From Dehalococcoidia bacterium (GTDB lineage Bacteria > Chloroflexota > Dehalococcoidia > GIF9 > AB-539-J10): a stretch of DNA of 51,485 nucleotides. The first letter of the stretch is position 1. Every line of letters begins with the position of its first letter. Below are positions 9,168-18,371 of this stretch, in pieces. A program made the translations under genes and the position numbers. The notes beneath the pieces were generated by a model. It was not told the DNA's origin, made no database searches, and saw nothing but the letters and a program-made list of their open reading frames with translations. The stretch lies in the NCBI GenBank assembly GCA_030611085.1, contig JAUWQI010000007.1, positions 1 through 51,485 on the forward strand, given 5' to 3'.

Positions 9168-10522
9168 TTCTTAACTCCATAAGCTGCGAGGTCGGTAACT
9201 ACCCCACTGCCCATAATAAGGCGCAGGAGAGTCCGTGTAATGACAATGGCAGTGAACATGGATAGAGCTACGCCAATAAATAAGGTTATGGCAAATCCAC
9301 TGACCATAAAGGCGCCCAATTTGGTGCCAAACCAAAGAAGGACAGCACAGGCAATAAAGGTGGTGATATTGCTATCTCTGATAGCTGTCCAGGCGCGATT
9401 AAACCCAGCCCCTGCCGCAGCAGCCAAAGTGCGTCCAGCTCGCAACTCCTCTTTAGCCCGCTCGAAGATGAGGATATTGGCATCTACTGCCATGCCTAAA
9501 GATAAGATAAAACCAGCGACGCCAGGCAGATTAAGGGTTATATCAAACAGGTCAAAAATGGCCAAAAGAATGACACCGTAAATCCCGAGACTGAGGCAAG
9601 CTATAAAACCGGGCAGGCGATAGTAAAGAATCATGAATAGCAACAATAAGGCTACTCCAATCTCTATTGCCAGCATACTCTTCTTAATAGAATCGGCTCC
9701 TAAAGTAGGGTCTACGCTTCTTTCGTAAAAAGGAACATTGGGCTTAAATACTCGCGATTCACCTTCGCCCTCCCAAGTACCTAGGGGGACAGGAATCCGA
9801 CCAGCATTGAGCAAATCACACAATTCCTGGGCATCGTCCAAACTTAGCCCCTCAATTTGACCATTCTCTCTTATTATCCCCCGAACCACAGGAGCAATGG
9901 GATGACCATCTTTGCCCAGAAGCGGTTTGTTGCCAAGATAGATAGCTAGCTGCTTGTCTATGAGGCGGCTAGTTATCTGCTCTGAGAGCTCCCGCCCAGT
10001 TTCATCCCAATGGAATACCACTAGCGGGGTGTTAAGCTGGTCCAATCTAACCTCGGTGTTCTCCTCAAAATATCTACTAGTGAGGGTTAGCTCCTCACCG
10101 TTGGCTGTCCCTTTGGCAGGAACCCAGTTTCCCTCTTCGTCCTGCTCTTTGAAAGTGATTAGTGCGACCATCTTCTTCTTAACTTCCGTAACTTCACTTT
10201 CAGTGGCGCCGGGCAACTGGATAGCAATGCTATGCTCCCCGCCTTGCTTCTGCGCCTGAACGATGGGCTGACTGAGACCAAGACGACCGATACGTCTCTC
10301 AATCGCCTTCTTTATTCCCTTCATGACTTCCGATGGGTTTTCATCGGGACCAAGCTCGCTGAGGTCAGCCTGGTAAACCAGGTAACTACCGCCTTTGAGG
10401 TCAAGGCCAAGTTTCAGTCCGTGCTCGCCAAGTAAATTTGTATGCACGGGCAATATTGACCAAAGAGAAAGGCCAAGGAGCGCCAGAATAAAGATTAGTA
10501 AATAAATGCCTCTTCTTCTCAT
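9164..10522 (-). CDS. secD: Protein translocase subunit SecD
   Basis: GLKLGLDLKGGSYLVYQ, LPGVAGFILSLGMAVDANILIFERAKEELRAGRTLAAA; overlaps the secF start. Confidence 0.95.
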   Translation of the reverse strand: MRRRGIYLLIFILALLGLSLWSILPVHTNLLGEHGLKLGLDLKGGSYLVYQADLSELGPDENPSEVMKGIKKAIERRIGRLGLSQPIVQAQKQGGEHSIAIQLPGATESEVTEVKKKMVALITFKEQDEEGNWVPAKGTANGEELTLTSRYFEENTEVRLDQLNTPLVVFHWDETGRELSEQITSRLIDKQLAIYLGNKPLLGKDGHPIAPVVRGIIRENGQIEGLSLDDAQELCDLLNAGRIPVPLGTWEGEGESRVFKPNVPFYERSVDPTLGADSIKKSMLAIEIGVALLLLFMILYYRLPGFIACLSLGIYGVILLAIFDLFDITLNLPGVAGFILSLGMAVDANILIFERAKEELRAGRTLAAAAGAGFNRAWTAIRDSNITTFIACAVLLWFGTKLGAFMVSGFAITLFIGVALSMFTAIVITRTLLRLIMGSGVVTDLAAYGVKK

Positions 10523-10548
10523 ATTCTCATATCGTCTTTATCTTTATA

Positions 10549-10572
10549 AGCCCAATAAATTGGGCAACTACA
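10549..10572. repeat. Partial copy of the three-way-junction repeat core
   Basis: AGCCCAATAAATTGGGCAACTACA matches positions within 1484-1506 and 3754-3776. Confidence 0.8.
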
Positions 10573-10583
10573 ATCTTTCTAGC

Positions 10584-12104
10584 CTATTTCTGTTTTGTGA
10601 GATTGCTTCGCTGCGCTCGCAATGACAATTCCTTCCGTACTAAGGCCAGAGCCTCTTCCCTATTAGTTAACTCGCCGCTAGCTTGGGCTTCATGAACTAC
10701 GGCTAAAAGCTCACCAATCAATGGTCCTGGAGTTAAGCCAACGATATTTATCAAATCATGGCCATCGACAAGCTTCATCGGCAAGATTTTGACTTGCTGC
10801 TTGTCATGCTCGCTCAATATATAGCTTGCCACCCGACACTGCCTTCTCCACTCCTCCATATCTACAAGGGGGCCACGGCTCGCCAGATAATCAGCCAAAG
10901 CTAAAAGCAGAATATCAATGCCAGCGTCACCAGTATCGCGGAAGTAGCGATAGATTGCCCGCTGAGTAGGCAATTCCCCGTTTGCCATCTGGGCGGGGCG
11001 AAGGTGATAATACACTAGGTTTTCCACTAAATTTATTTCCCGGTTGCTAAATCGCAACTTCTCTAGAATGCTCGCAGTCATTGCTGCCCCTTGCTTAGTA
11101 TGCCCTAAGAACCTCGCTCTACCCGTATCATCAAGAGACTTTGTTCTGGGTTTGGCAACATCGTGGAGTAACCCACCTAGCTTAAGCAAAACTTTGCGAT
11201 TACTCCCGTGGGAAATCTCTTGGGACAAATGCTCCTCTATCATATCAGACCATAGAGCAGTACTTAGTATATCTTCATTGCCATATTCCCAGTCGCTTTC
11301 TCTAATTAAGAATTCTACCGTAGCCACCGTTTGCAAGGAATGCTCAAAGACATCCCAGAAGTGTACTGTTGGTTGCTCTACCGCTTTGCTCTCCCCTAGT
11401 TCGGGGATTAGGACTAGAAGCAAGCCGAGCTGGTCTAAATATCTCAGATGATAGTATGCTCGGGGCAAACTGAGCAATCGGAGCAATTCCTCCCTAACTC
11501 TCTCCCCAGGAATTTTACCAGTGGATTGAGAATAGCGACGAATTAAACTTTCTGTCTCTGGCTCTATGGCAAAATCGAGCTCAGCAGCCAACCTCACTGC
11601 CCGCAATAATCTGGCGGCATCAGCTTCAAATATCTGGTCACTCACTGCTCGCACGGTCCTATTTCCCAAATCCTCCTTCCCAGAAAAGGGGTCAATAAGC
11701 AATGTTTGAGATTGCTTCACTTCAGGCTCGTAGCTAACAAATTGGCCAAGCTCCATAGCCATAGCATTTATGGTGAAGTCACGGCGGGCAAGGTCAGATT
11801 CAATGTCTTCACTGAATGAGGAAAAATCAAAATACCATTCCTTCTCCCCCTCCATTATTACCACCCTAGCTATGCCGTTTGCCTCATCAAGCAGCACGAA
11901 TTTGCCTCCAAACTCTCTAGCCACGCCTCTAGCTATGCTTAGGGCGTTTCCATCCACGGCGATATCGACATCATTGGTTTGTCTGCCCAAGAGCCAATCG
12001 CGAATGAAGCCACCAACGATATAGCCAGGATGGCTTCCTTGAGATAGCAATTCGTATAACTTATTTAAGACGGTAATTAAATTACTTATTTCGGGGAAGG
12101 ACAT
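10584..12104 (-). CDS. cca: CCA tRNA nucleotidyltransferase / poly(A) polymerase family with HD domain
   Basis: GGFIRDWLLGRQTNDVDIAVDG, RRDFTINAMA, RAVRLAAELDF, LLHDVAKPRTK (HD). Confidence 0.88.
   Translation of the reverse strand: MSFPEISNLITVLNKLYELLSQGSHPGYIVGGFIRDWLLGRQTNDVDIAVDGNALSIARGVAREFGGKFVLLDEANGIARVVIMEGEKEWYFDFSSFSEDIESDLARRDFTINAMAMELGQFVSYEPEVKQSQTLLIDPFSGKEDLGNRTVRAVSDQIFEADAARLLRAVRLAAELDFAIEPETESLIRRYSQSTGKIPGERVREELLRLLSLPRAYYHLRYLDQLGLLLVLIPELGESKAVEQPTVHFWDVFEHSLQTVATVEFLIRESDWEYGNEDILSTALWSDMIEEHLSQEISHGSNRKVLLKLGGLLHDVAKPRTKSLDDTGRARFLGHTKQGAAMTASILEKLRFSNREINLVENLVYYHLRPAQMANGELPTQRAIYRYFRDTGDAGIDILLLALADYLASRGPLVDMEEWRRQCRVASYILSEHDKQQVKILPMKLVDGHDLINIVGLTPGPLIGELLAVVHEAQASGELTNREEALALVRKELSLRAQRSNLTKQK
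10599..10626. repeat. GAGATTGCTTCGCTGCGCTCGCAATGAC palindromic repeat within the cca 3' end
   Basis: Imperfect inverted repeat; translates as ...SLRAQRSNLTKQK at the Cca C-terminus. Confidence 0.75.
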
Positions 12105-12200
12105 TGGCGTGCATTATAGCTTTAGTTAGCGCATATTGCAAAGGTTACACATCCAAAGCTCGCTAAGGTATCGCAGACGCTATATAATTAAAACACATAA

Positions 12201-12476
12201 ATGATAGACAACGAAAGCCTACTACCTGAAGCTGATATTCAGCAAAAAGCTAAAACTTTCCTGCTTATGAAATATCCTGAATCTACAATTACATTTGGCA
12301 GGACACAACTAGCTACCAAAAAAGGCAACCCTGTATTCCAACTAAATGGCACTATCGACATGAAATCACATGGCACTATCGATCGATTCACTTTTCGGTC
12401 TCACCCTAACCGCTATTCCTTCAACATAGAACTAGCTGCCAAACAGGGCACGATGCTCAATTATGTGCTAAGGTAG
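12201..12476 (+). CDS. Hypothetical protein, 91 aa
   Basis: Isolated ORF divergent from cca and convergent with the 12490 CDS; no family recognised. Confidence 0.5.
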   Translation: MIDNESLLPEADIQQKAKTFLLMKYPESTITFGRTQLATKKGNPVFQLNGTIDMKSHGTIDRFTFRSHPNRYSFNIELAAKQGTMLNYVLR

Positions 12477-12489
12477 GCTTTTGCCCTGC

Positions 12490-14016
12490 TTACCCCAAAC
12501 TCAGGTTGTTGTTTGGTGAAGTTAGCCTAGAACTAAAGTATTTATTGATTGCGACAATAGCATTGGCAGCACGCTCCATGGTGGGGAAAACAGGGATTGA
12601 AGCTCTTAGCAGCCTTTGCTCTATATCCAAGCGTTCTGGCTCAGCAGAACCCGATGGCAAGACAACTATTAAGGGTTTATTTTGCCTCCTTCTCAGGTCT
12701 ATAAAGAAATCGTTTATTCTCTCCACTCTTCCCCAGGACAGAAATGACAGGAGAATACCCATATCTTCCTGAATCAAGAGGAGTTCAACAGCGGGGTCAT
12801 TTACTACTAATTTTATAGCTTGGAATAAAGTTGAGCCGCCGCGGAGTTGTGCTTGGCTTACATCAATAGGGTTGTGCAAAATGCTACCTACTTCGCCCAA
12901 AAGGCTAACCAATTCTTCCTTTGTCTTGCTAGAGAGGGATGGTAGTTCAAGCCCACTCTCTATACAAGCATCGCTAGCTGATACTGAGATGCCACCACCA
13001 CCTCCTCCTAACCCTCCGATAACTGCTATATTATTGCCTTTCCAATGCCCAAGTTGTTGGAAGATGAGCAAAGTATCAGTTAATTCCTCTAAACTGTGTA
13101 CTTCGATAGCACCAGCTTGCTTCAACATCGCCGACCAAACGGCTGTCGAGCTAGTTAAAGAGCCAGTATGAGATATAGCTGCTTGAGCTCCAGCTTCAGT
13201 CCTACCCCCTTTCCAAACGACTAATGGCTTAGCCTTAACCACCTCCTTCATCGTGTCAAAAAGACGATGTCCTCTCCTCGTCCCCTCAAGGTAAGCACCA
13301 ATAACTGTAGTTTTAGGGTCAGCAGCCAAATATTGAAAGAAATCGCTAGCATCTAAATCAATACCGTTACCAAAACTAACTCCCTCGCTATAATTAATAT
13401 GCCGAATTACCCCGATTTCTATCAATCTGTCAGCAATGCCGCCGCTTTGAGAGATAAAGCCTACAGAACCGCCTATGCCAATTTTCCCCAAAGGTGTCAT
13501 ACCGAAAGGTATTCGGCTTTCAGGGCAACAGACACCGAGGCAGTTAGGACCAATGATGCGGATGCCGTTTTGTCTTGCCTTTCTCACCATTTGATCCTCC
13601 AACCCACACCACTCAGGTTTACCCGTCTCGCTGAACCCAGCGGTAAAGAAATGAATAGTTTTAACCTTCTTAGCAGCGCAATCATCAAGAAGTTTCAGGA
13701 CAGATTGTCGAGGAATGGATACAATGACATAATCCACTTCACCCGGAACCAGCCTTAAGTTAGGGAAAATCTTCAAGCCTGAAATAATGCCTCCGCCAGA
13801 GCCAATGGGATAAATATGTCCGGCGAAGCCAGCGGAAATCAGAGCTTTCACCCACTGAGAGCCTGGCTTTGCCTCATTGGCCGATACACCAACAACAGCA
13901 ATAGATTTGGGATAAAAAATAGGTTCAAATTCTTTAAGCCTTTCCTCAAACAATCGTTTTACTCCTTTAGCACCTCGTAACGGTATCTGCTCTAAGCTGC
14001 ATTGATTTAACTTCAC
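12490..14016 (-). CDS. NDP-forming acyl-CoA synthetase/CoA-binding domain protein (succinyl-CoA ligase-like); start uncertain
   Basis: FYPKSIAVVGVSANEAKPGSQWVKALISAGFAGHIYPI, GPNCLGVCCPESRIPFG, GGRTEAGAQAAISHTGSLTSS. Confidence 0.85.
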   Translation of the reverse strand: MKLNQCSLEQIPLRGAKGVKRLFEERLKEFEPIFYPKSIAVVGVSANEAKPGSQWVKALISAGFAGHIYPIGSGGGIISGLKIFPNLRLVPGEVDYVIVSIPRQSVLKLLDDCAAKKVKTIHFFTAGFSETGKPEWCGLEDQMVRKARQNGIRIIGPNCLGVCCPESRIPFGMTPLGKIGIGGSVGFISQSGGIADRLIEIGVIRHINYSEGVSFGNGIDLDASDFFQYLAADPKTTVIGAYLEGTRRGHRLFDTMKEVVKAKPLVVWKGGRTEAGAQAAISHTGSLTSSTAVWSAMLKQAGAIEVHSLEELTDTLLIFQQLGHWKGNNIAVIGGLGGGGGGISVSASDACIESGLELPSLSSKTKEELVSLLGEVGSILHNPIDVSQAQLRGGSTLFQAIKLVVNDPAVELLLIQEDMGILLSFLSWGRVERINDFFIDLRRRQNKPLIVVLPSGSAEPERLDIEQRLLRASIPVFPTMERAANAIVAINKYFSSRLTSPNNNLSLG

Positions 14017-14105
14017 ATTTACCGAGGACTCCTACTTCTCGAACAAGGTTCTGCTACTGCGGCATAATGTAAGCTTAGCCCCATTTCAAGGGAGTAAAAC
14101 AGAGC

Positions 14106-15548
14106 TTAGAAAGTCTCCACCTTGCTTTCCAATTCTCCCCACATTCCTCGGTTGCAAAATCCCATGAGTTTAACCGCTGCTATTTTATTGGTCAGTGGTT
14201 CCTGGCTTTGGGTAAATACCCTGATATAGTTACCAGTTAACCCAGAGTATATACCTCTACCTGGATTTATTTCCTTTTCCCACAAAACAGATATGGTTTG
14301 CCCTATAAATTGTTGCCAGAAGCTACGCCGACAGTCTTTAGCTAGCTGTAACATTCGCTGGGTACGCTCTTTCTTTATTTCATCCCTAACTTGGTGAGGC
14401 ATTTCGGCTGCCTCCGTTCCCGGCCGAAGCGAAAAAGGGAAAACATGGATGTTGGCAAAGTCAGCCTGCTGGCAAAAATGATAGCTTTGCTCAAACTCTT
14501 CACTGCTTTCCCCAGGGAAGCCCACCATAACATCAGTGGTAATAGCCACTTGGGGTATCGCCTCCCTAATTGAACTTATTGCTCTTTGATAATCATCCAA
14601 TGAGTAGCGTCGCCTCATCCTTTGAAGCACAGCACCGCTTCCGCTTTGAAGGGCTAAGTGGAAATGGCGACAAAGCCTTTTGTCTTGCCACAGGGCAAGC
14701 AATTCGGGAGAGACTTCTTGAGGCTGCAGAGAAGAGAGACGGAGCCTCTCAATAGTTGTGTTGCAAAGGATATTTTCTATCAAATCCCTAAGGGCGGCTT
14801 CAGTGGGAAATTCTTCGCAGAGTTTATCCTGAGTGAGATTCTTCGGGCGCTCCTCTCCCTCAGAATGACAACCTTCCTTTGTCACCCTGGAAGTGAAGGA
14901 TCTCAGGGAGTCTTTATAGCAGCCGATTTTAGTCCCGGTGAGAACAACTTCCTTATAACCCATAGCCACCTTTTGCTTAATCTCTCCAATTATTTGGGAA
15001 GCGGGCAAGGAATATTCATGTGGTCTTACCTTGGGCACAATACAGTAAGCGCACGGGCTATGACAGCCATCTTGAATCTTCACCAGGGAGCGAACTCTGG
15101 GGTTAAGAGGGGCGTGAGGCTGCTGCGATACTCCTTCGGGAAGTTTACCCTGAGCGAGATTCTTCGGTTGCTTCTCTTCCTCAGAATGACAGGAAGAGAA
15201 AGACTCAGGCTTTGTAGCTAACAAGCCTTTTACAATCTCGAGTAGATGTTTTTTCTCCTCGTTGTCAAGGACAAGGTCGGCAAGCTGAGCCAACTCGCGA
15301 GGAACTCTCTGAGCATAGCACCCAGTGGCAATGGTGAAAGCCTCAGGATTTCTCCGTCTTGCCAGTCTGAGCCAATGGCGTGACTTACGGTCAGCTACAT
15401 GAGTGACGGTGCAAGTATTAGCGATGTAGATATCGGCTACACTATTAGGAGCTACAAGCTGATATCCCGCTTGGCTAAACTGGCTAGCCAGATATTCTGT
15501 TTCCGCTTGATTGAGCTTACACCCCAGCGTGTAAAAAGCTACCCTCAT
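14106..15548 (-). CDS. mtaB: tRNA t6A37 methylthiotransferase MtaB-like (MiaB family radical SAM)
   Basis: VAFYTLGCKLNQAETEYLASQF, VKIQDGCHSPCAYCIVPKVRP, LRLSSLQPQEV; two repeat-like inserts. Confidence 0.9.
   Translation of the reverse strand: MRVAFYTLGCKLNQAETEYLASQFSQAGYQLVAPNSVADIYIANTCTVTHVADRKSRHWLRLARRRNPEAFTIATGCYAQRVPRELAQLADLVLDNEEKKHLLEIVKGLLATKPESFSSCHSEEEKQPKNLAQGKLPEGVSQQPHAPLNPRVRSLVKIQDGCHSPCAYCIVPKVRPHEYSLPASQIIGEIKQKVAMGYKEVVLTGTKIGCYKDSLRSFTSRVTKEGCHSEGEERPKNLTQDKLCEEFPTEAALRDLIENILCNTTIERLRLSSLQPQEVSPELLALWQDKRLCRHFHLALQSGSGAVLQRMRRRYSLDDYQRAISSIREAIPQVAITTDVMVGFPGESSEEFEQSYHFCQQADFANIHVFPFSLRPGTEAAEMPHQVRDEIKKERTQRMLQLAKDCRRSFWQQFIGQTISVLWEKEINPGRGIYSGLTGNYIRVFTQSQEPLTNKIAAVKLMGFCNRGMWGELESKVETF
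14808..14870. repeat. Palindromic-family repeat inside mtaB (copy B)
   Basis: Minus strand TGTCATTCTGAGGGAGAGGAGCGCCCGAAGAATCTCACTCAGGATAAACTCTGCGAAGAATTT, in frame as CHSEGEERPKNLTQDKLCEEF. Confidence 0.9.
15124..15189. repeat. Palindromic-family repeat inside mtaB (copy A)
   Basis: Minus strand TGTCATTCTGAGGAAGAGAAGCAACCGAAGAATCTCGCTCAGGGTAAACTTCCCGAAGGAGTA, in frame as CHSEEEKQPKNLAQGKLPEGV. Confidence 0.9.
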
Positions 15549-15689
15549 ATTAGTCCTGAGTCCGAAGTCCTAAGTCGATAATCATCGAGGTGTCAAAAAA
15601 TAAGGACATCCTCTTCTACTAGTTGGCGCTAGACTATTATTTATTACCACAGATTCAGCATTGGTCTAGCTATAAGCTTGCTGGCGAGC

Positions 15690-17285
15690 TCAATGTTGCT
15701 GTAGATACACCTGGCTTAAGTCAGGGATGCCTAAAGGATTAGGCTCATAATCCTTGACATAGGGCTTAACCAGGATATAGTTGGCGCCAAAGCATAAGGG
15801 GAGGCAAGGAGCCTCATCAACTACCATTTGCTCAGCTTGCTGATACATCGCCAAGCGGGTAGCGCTATCTTGTTCTATAGCTGCCTGGTCAAGCAAAGCA
15901 TCCAGCTCAGGATTGCTATAGCCAAAAATATTGTTCTCGCTCCCGGTATAGAAGAGGTTATCGAGGAAATTATGCGGGTCAGGATAGTCAGCCACCCAAC
16001 CCAGCATAAACATCTCGTCCCTCTCTTGCTTCAAATTATACATGAAATCCTCCGGCTCCAGTTGTCTTACTGCTACCTCAACACCGAGATTCTGCTGCCA
16101 TTCCTGAATAATGGCACCCAAGCTGTCGGAAATGCTGTTGCCATAGCCTGAAACAGTGAAGGTAATAGGCGGCAAATTCGAGGCATCCTCATACTTTGAG
16201 GTAGCGATAAACTCCCTCGCCTTCTCTACATCATAGTCCAGCCCTTTCAAACCTTCGTTACAACCAGGCATGCCCGGAGGCAAAACGCCCTGAGCTTTCG
16301 TTACCATACCTCTCAATGTTGATTTAATGATGCGCTCCTTGTCCACGGAATAGCAAAAAGCACGGCGGATATTAACATCATCAAAAGGCGCTTTAGTAGT
16401 ATTGAAACCAATATAAGAGAGGCTGAGTTCAGGTGTTATGGCTAGTTCTTGATGAAAGGGGCTGGCCTCATCCTCAGCTTGGTCAATATAACTCATATAA
16501 ACTGGAGTGATATCAATCTCCCCTTTTTCATACATAGCCATAGGCATGCCGGCGAGAAGATGAAAGACAACTTGCTTTACTTTAGCTATCCCTCCATAAT
16601 AAAGCTCGTTCTGCTCCAAAATCAAAATGCTGCCTTGCCTCCACTCCTTCAACTTAAATGGACCTGTTCCGATTGGCTGATGCCACCAGTTCTTTCCCGA
16701 TTCCACATTAGCCTGGTCGACGACGAAGGCGGTGGGATAAGTTAACTTGGACAGGAAATAAGCCTTAGGGACATCAATGGTAACCTCAAGAGTGTAATCA
16801 TCAATAACTCTAACTCCGGAGATTTCCTTCGTCTTGCCCGCCAGCATGTCTTTAGCACCAATAATATCGCCTAAGTAAGTAGCTGCCGTCTGAGAGCCGG
16901 TATTGAGGTCGCAAGCTCGCTCCCAGGAATATTTAAAATCAGCAGCATTGACCTCTCTGCCGTTATGAAATTTCACCTCGTGTCGCAAGTAAAAGACATA
17001 TGTTTTGCCATCCTGGCTTTTCTCCCACCTCTCGGCAATATCAGGCACCACCTTTAATCCGCTATCAAGGCGAACCAATCCGCTGAAGATGTGCATAACA
17101 TAAGTATGAGAAGTCATCTCGCTGGAAATGGCAGGGTCAAGGGTTATAGGGCCAATATCCCAGAGGTTAAGAATACCTTGGCTGGAAGGCAATACCTTAA
17201 CTTCAAGCTGGCAACCAGTTGAAGGTAGAAGCAATAAAGCACAAATGAGGAGAGATAATAATACAGACTGCCCAATTCTCTTCAT
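15690..17285 (-). CDS. Peptide/oligopeptide ABC transporter substrate-binding lipoprotein (SBP_bac_5)
   Basis: LLLPSTGC lipobox, ERWEKSQDGKTYVFYLRHEVKFHNGREVNAADFKYSWER. Confidence 0.92.
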   Translation of the reverse strand: MKRIGQSVLLSLLICALLLLPSTGCQLEVKVLPSSQGILNLWDIGPITLDPAISSEMTSHTYVMHIFSGLVRLDSGLKVVPDIAERWEKSQDGKTYVFYLRHEVKFHNGREVNAADFKYSWERACDLNTGSQTAATYLGDIIGAKDMLAGKTKEISGVRVIDDYTLEVTIDVPKAYFLSKLTYPTAFVVDQANVESGKNWWHQPIGTGPFKLKEWRQGSILILEQNELYYGGIAKVKQVVFHLLAGMPMAMYEKGEIDITPVYMSYIDQAEDEASPFHQELAITPELSLSYIGFNTTKAPFDDVNIRRAFCYSVDKERIIKSTLRGMVTKAQGVLPPGMPGCNEGLKGLDYDVEKAREFIATSKYEDASNLPPITFTVSGYGNSISDSLGAIIQEWQQNLGVEVAVRQLEPEDFMYNLKQERDEMFMLGWVADYPDPHNFLDNLFYTGSENNIFGYSNPELDALLDQAAIEQDSATRLAMYQQAEQMVVDEAPCLPLCFGANYILVKPYVKDYEPNPLGIPDLSQVYLQQH

Positions 17286-17752
17286 TGGCTTCCTTCAGCA
17301 AAAAAAGACTCTAAAGTTGAAAATAACTGAGATGGGTTGCTTGCACTCAAGGCAAGCTTCTCAAAAGGACATAAGTCGGTGCCGTCGTAGTTAAAGATAT
17401 GAGGAACCTCGTTCTTACTAGTAATAGTCACACCTTTTTCCCTGAGCATAGTCAATGCTCTTGTGCTTGCTACGAGAGCGTATGCTGAGGCTATCTGAGC
17501 ATAAAGGCAAAGCATAGCTGCAGCCGAGCCCACTATTTTATCGGCTATTGCCGCGCCACGTAGGTCATCACCCAAGCTCACTATAGCTTGAAAGAAGGGG
17601 TGTAATCCTCCCTCCTTTGAGTTGAGGAGAACCTGCCCTTCCTTCACTATAACCAGATTCAGCTTTTCACTCTGCAAAAAAGAACAGGCGAGCTCAATAT
17701 CTTCCATATCACTCAACTTCACATAACTGGTATGCCCTGCTGCCCAGACCAA
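17282..17752 (-). CDS. DUF1893-like protein
   Basis: LNLVIVKEGQVLLNSKEGGLHPFFQAIVSLGDDLRGAAIADKIVGSAAAMLCLYA. Confidence 0.7.
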   Translation of the reverse strand: MVWAAGHTSYVKLSDMEDIELACSFLQSEKLNLVIVKEGQVLLNSKEGGLHPFFQAIVSLGDDLRGAAIADKIVGSAAAMLCLYAQIASAYALVASTRALTMLREKGVTITSKNEVPHIFNYDGTDLCPFEKLALSASNPSQLFSTLESFFAEGSQ

Positions 17753-17756
17753 CTAT

Positions 17757-18359
17757 TCACCAAATAATAAGAATTCCCCCTATGGTATCATCATAGTTTG
17801 GCCTTTTATAATAATGTCCAGGTTCAGGTACCACACATTTGTAATAATGTTTACCTATTACAGGATTAACAATATCATCGTGTTGCGGCTCGATATAAAC
17901 TAAGCCTTCATCAATGGTATTGAAAGCCACAATAGTGTGCCCACCATCAGGATAGTTAATGATTACATAAGCACAACGAATGCCCTCTTCTTCAGCATTA
18001 TTGCATACATCCATAGCAAAATTCTGACATACATATTCATCCTCAGCATAATCCCTTTCGTCTGTTTTATCTTCCCTGATAAAGTTCATCATTTGTCTGT
18101 ATGTGGGGTCCTCGATAGTATAGCCACGCCCACTCGCTAATTCATCATAGCTTGCCTGCAAATCAGCAAGCTCCTCTTTTATTGTCTCTACCTCAGTTTG
18201 CGTTGAGCCTAATTCTGTCTGTGCTGAGGCAAGCTCAGCTTGTGCTGAAGCTAGCTCCACCCTTGTTAACTCTAACCTATCGCTGGTGTTTCCCAAGATG
18301 GAAAATAGCCCAAGGCACAAAACTGCCAAGATTCCGATAGCTATCCATCTTTTCATCAC
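17757..18359 (-). CDS. Secreted or anchored protein with coiled-coil repeats and a possible transglutaminase-like domain
   Basis: N-terminal hydrophobic segment; ELASAQAELASAQTELGSTQTE heptads; DEYVCQNFAMDVCNNAEEEGIRCAYVIINYPDGGHTIVAF (Cys/His arrangement). Confidence 0.65.
   Translation of the reverse strand: MMKRWIAIGILAVLCLGLFSILGNTSDRLELTRVELASAQAELASAQTELGSTQTEVETIKEELADLQASYDELASGRGYTIEDPTYRQMMNFIREDKTDERDYAEDEYVCQNFAMDVCNNAEEEGIRCAYVIINYPDGGHTIVAFNTIDEGLVYIEPQHDDIVNPVIGKHYYKCVVPEPGHYYKRPNYDDTIGGILIIW
18202..18264. repeat. Three imperfect ~21 bp tandem units encoding coiled-coil heptads
   Basis: Successive units around gtttgcgttgagcctaattct / gtctgtgctgaggcaagctca / gcttgtgctgaagctagctcc. 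Confidence 0.65.
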
Positions 18360-18371
18360 TGCCTCCTCTGC

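Noticed and set aside
12985-13030. GC-rich CCACCACCACCTCCTCC repeat-like run
   Set aside because: Encodes the Gly-rich loop GGLGGGGGGIS of the acyl-CoA synthetase and is explained by coding.
14658-15221. 187-aa plus-strand ORF antisense to mtaB
   Set aside because: It translates the reverse of the mtaB repeats (FILSEILRALLSLRMT, TLSEILRLLLFLRMT) and lies entirely antisense to a clear MtaB gene.
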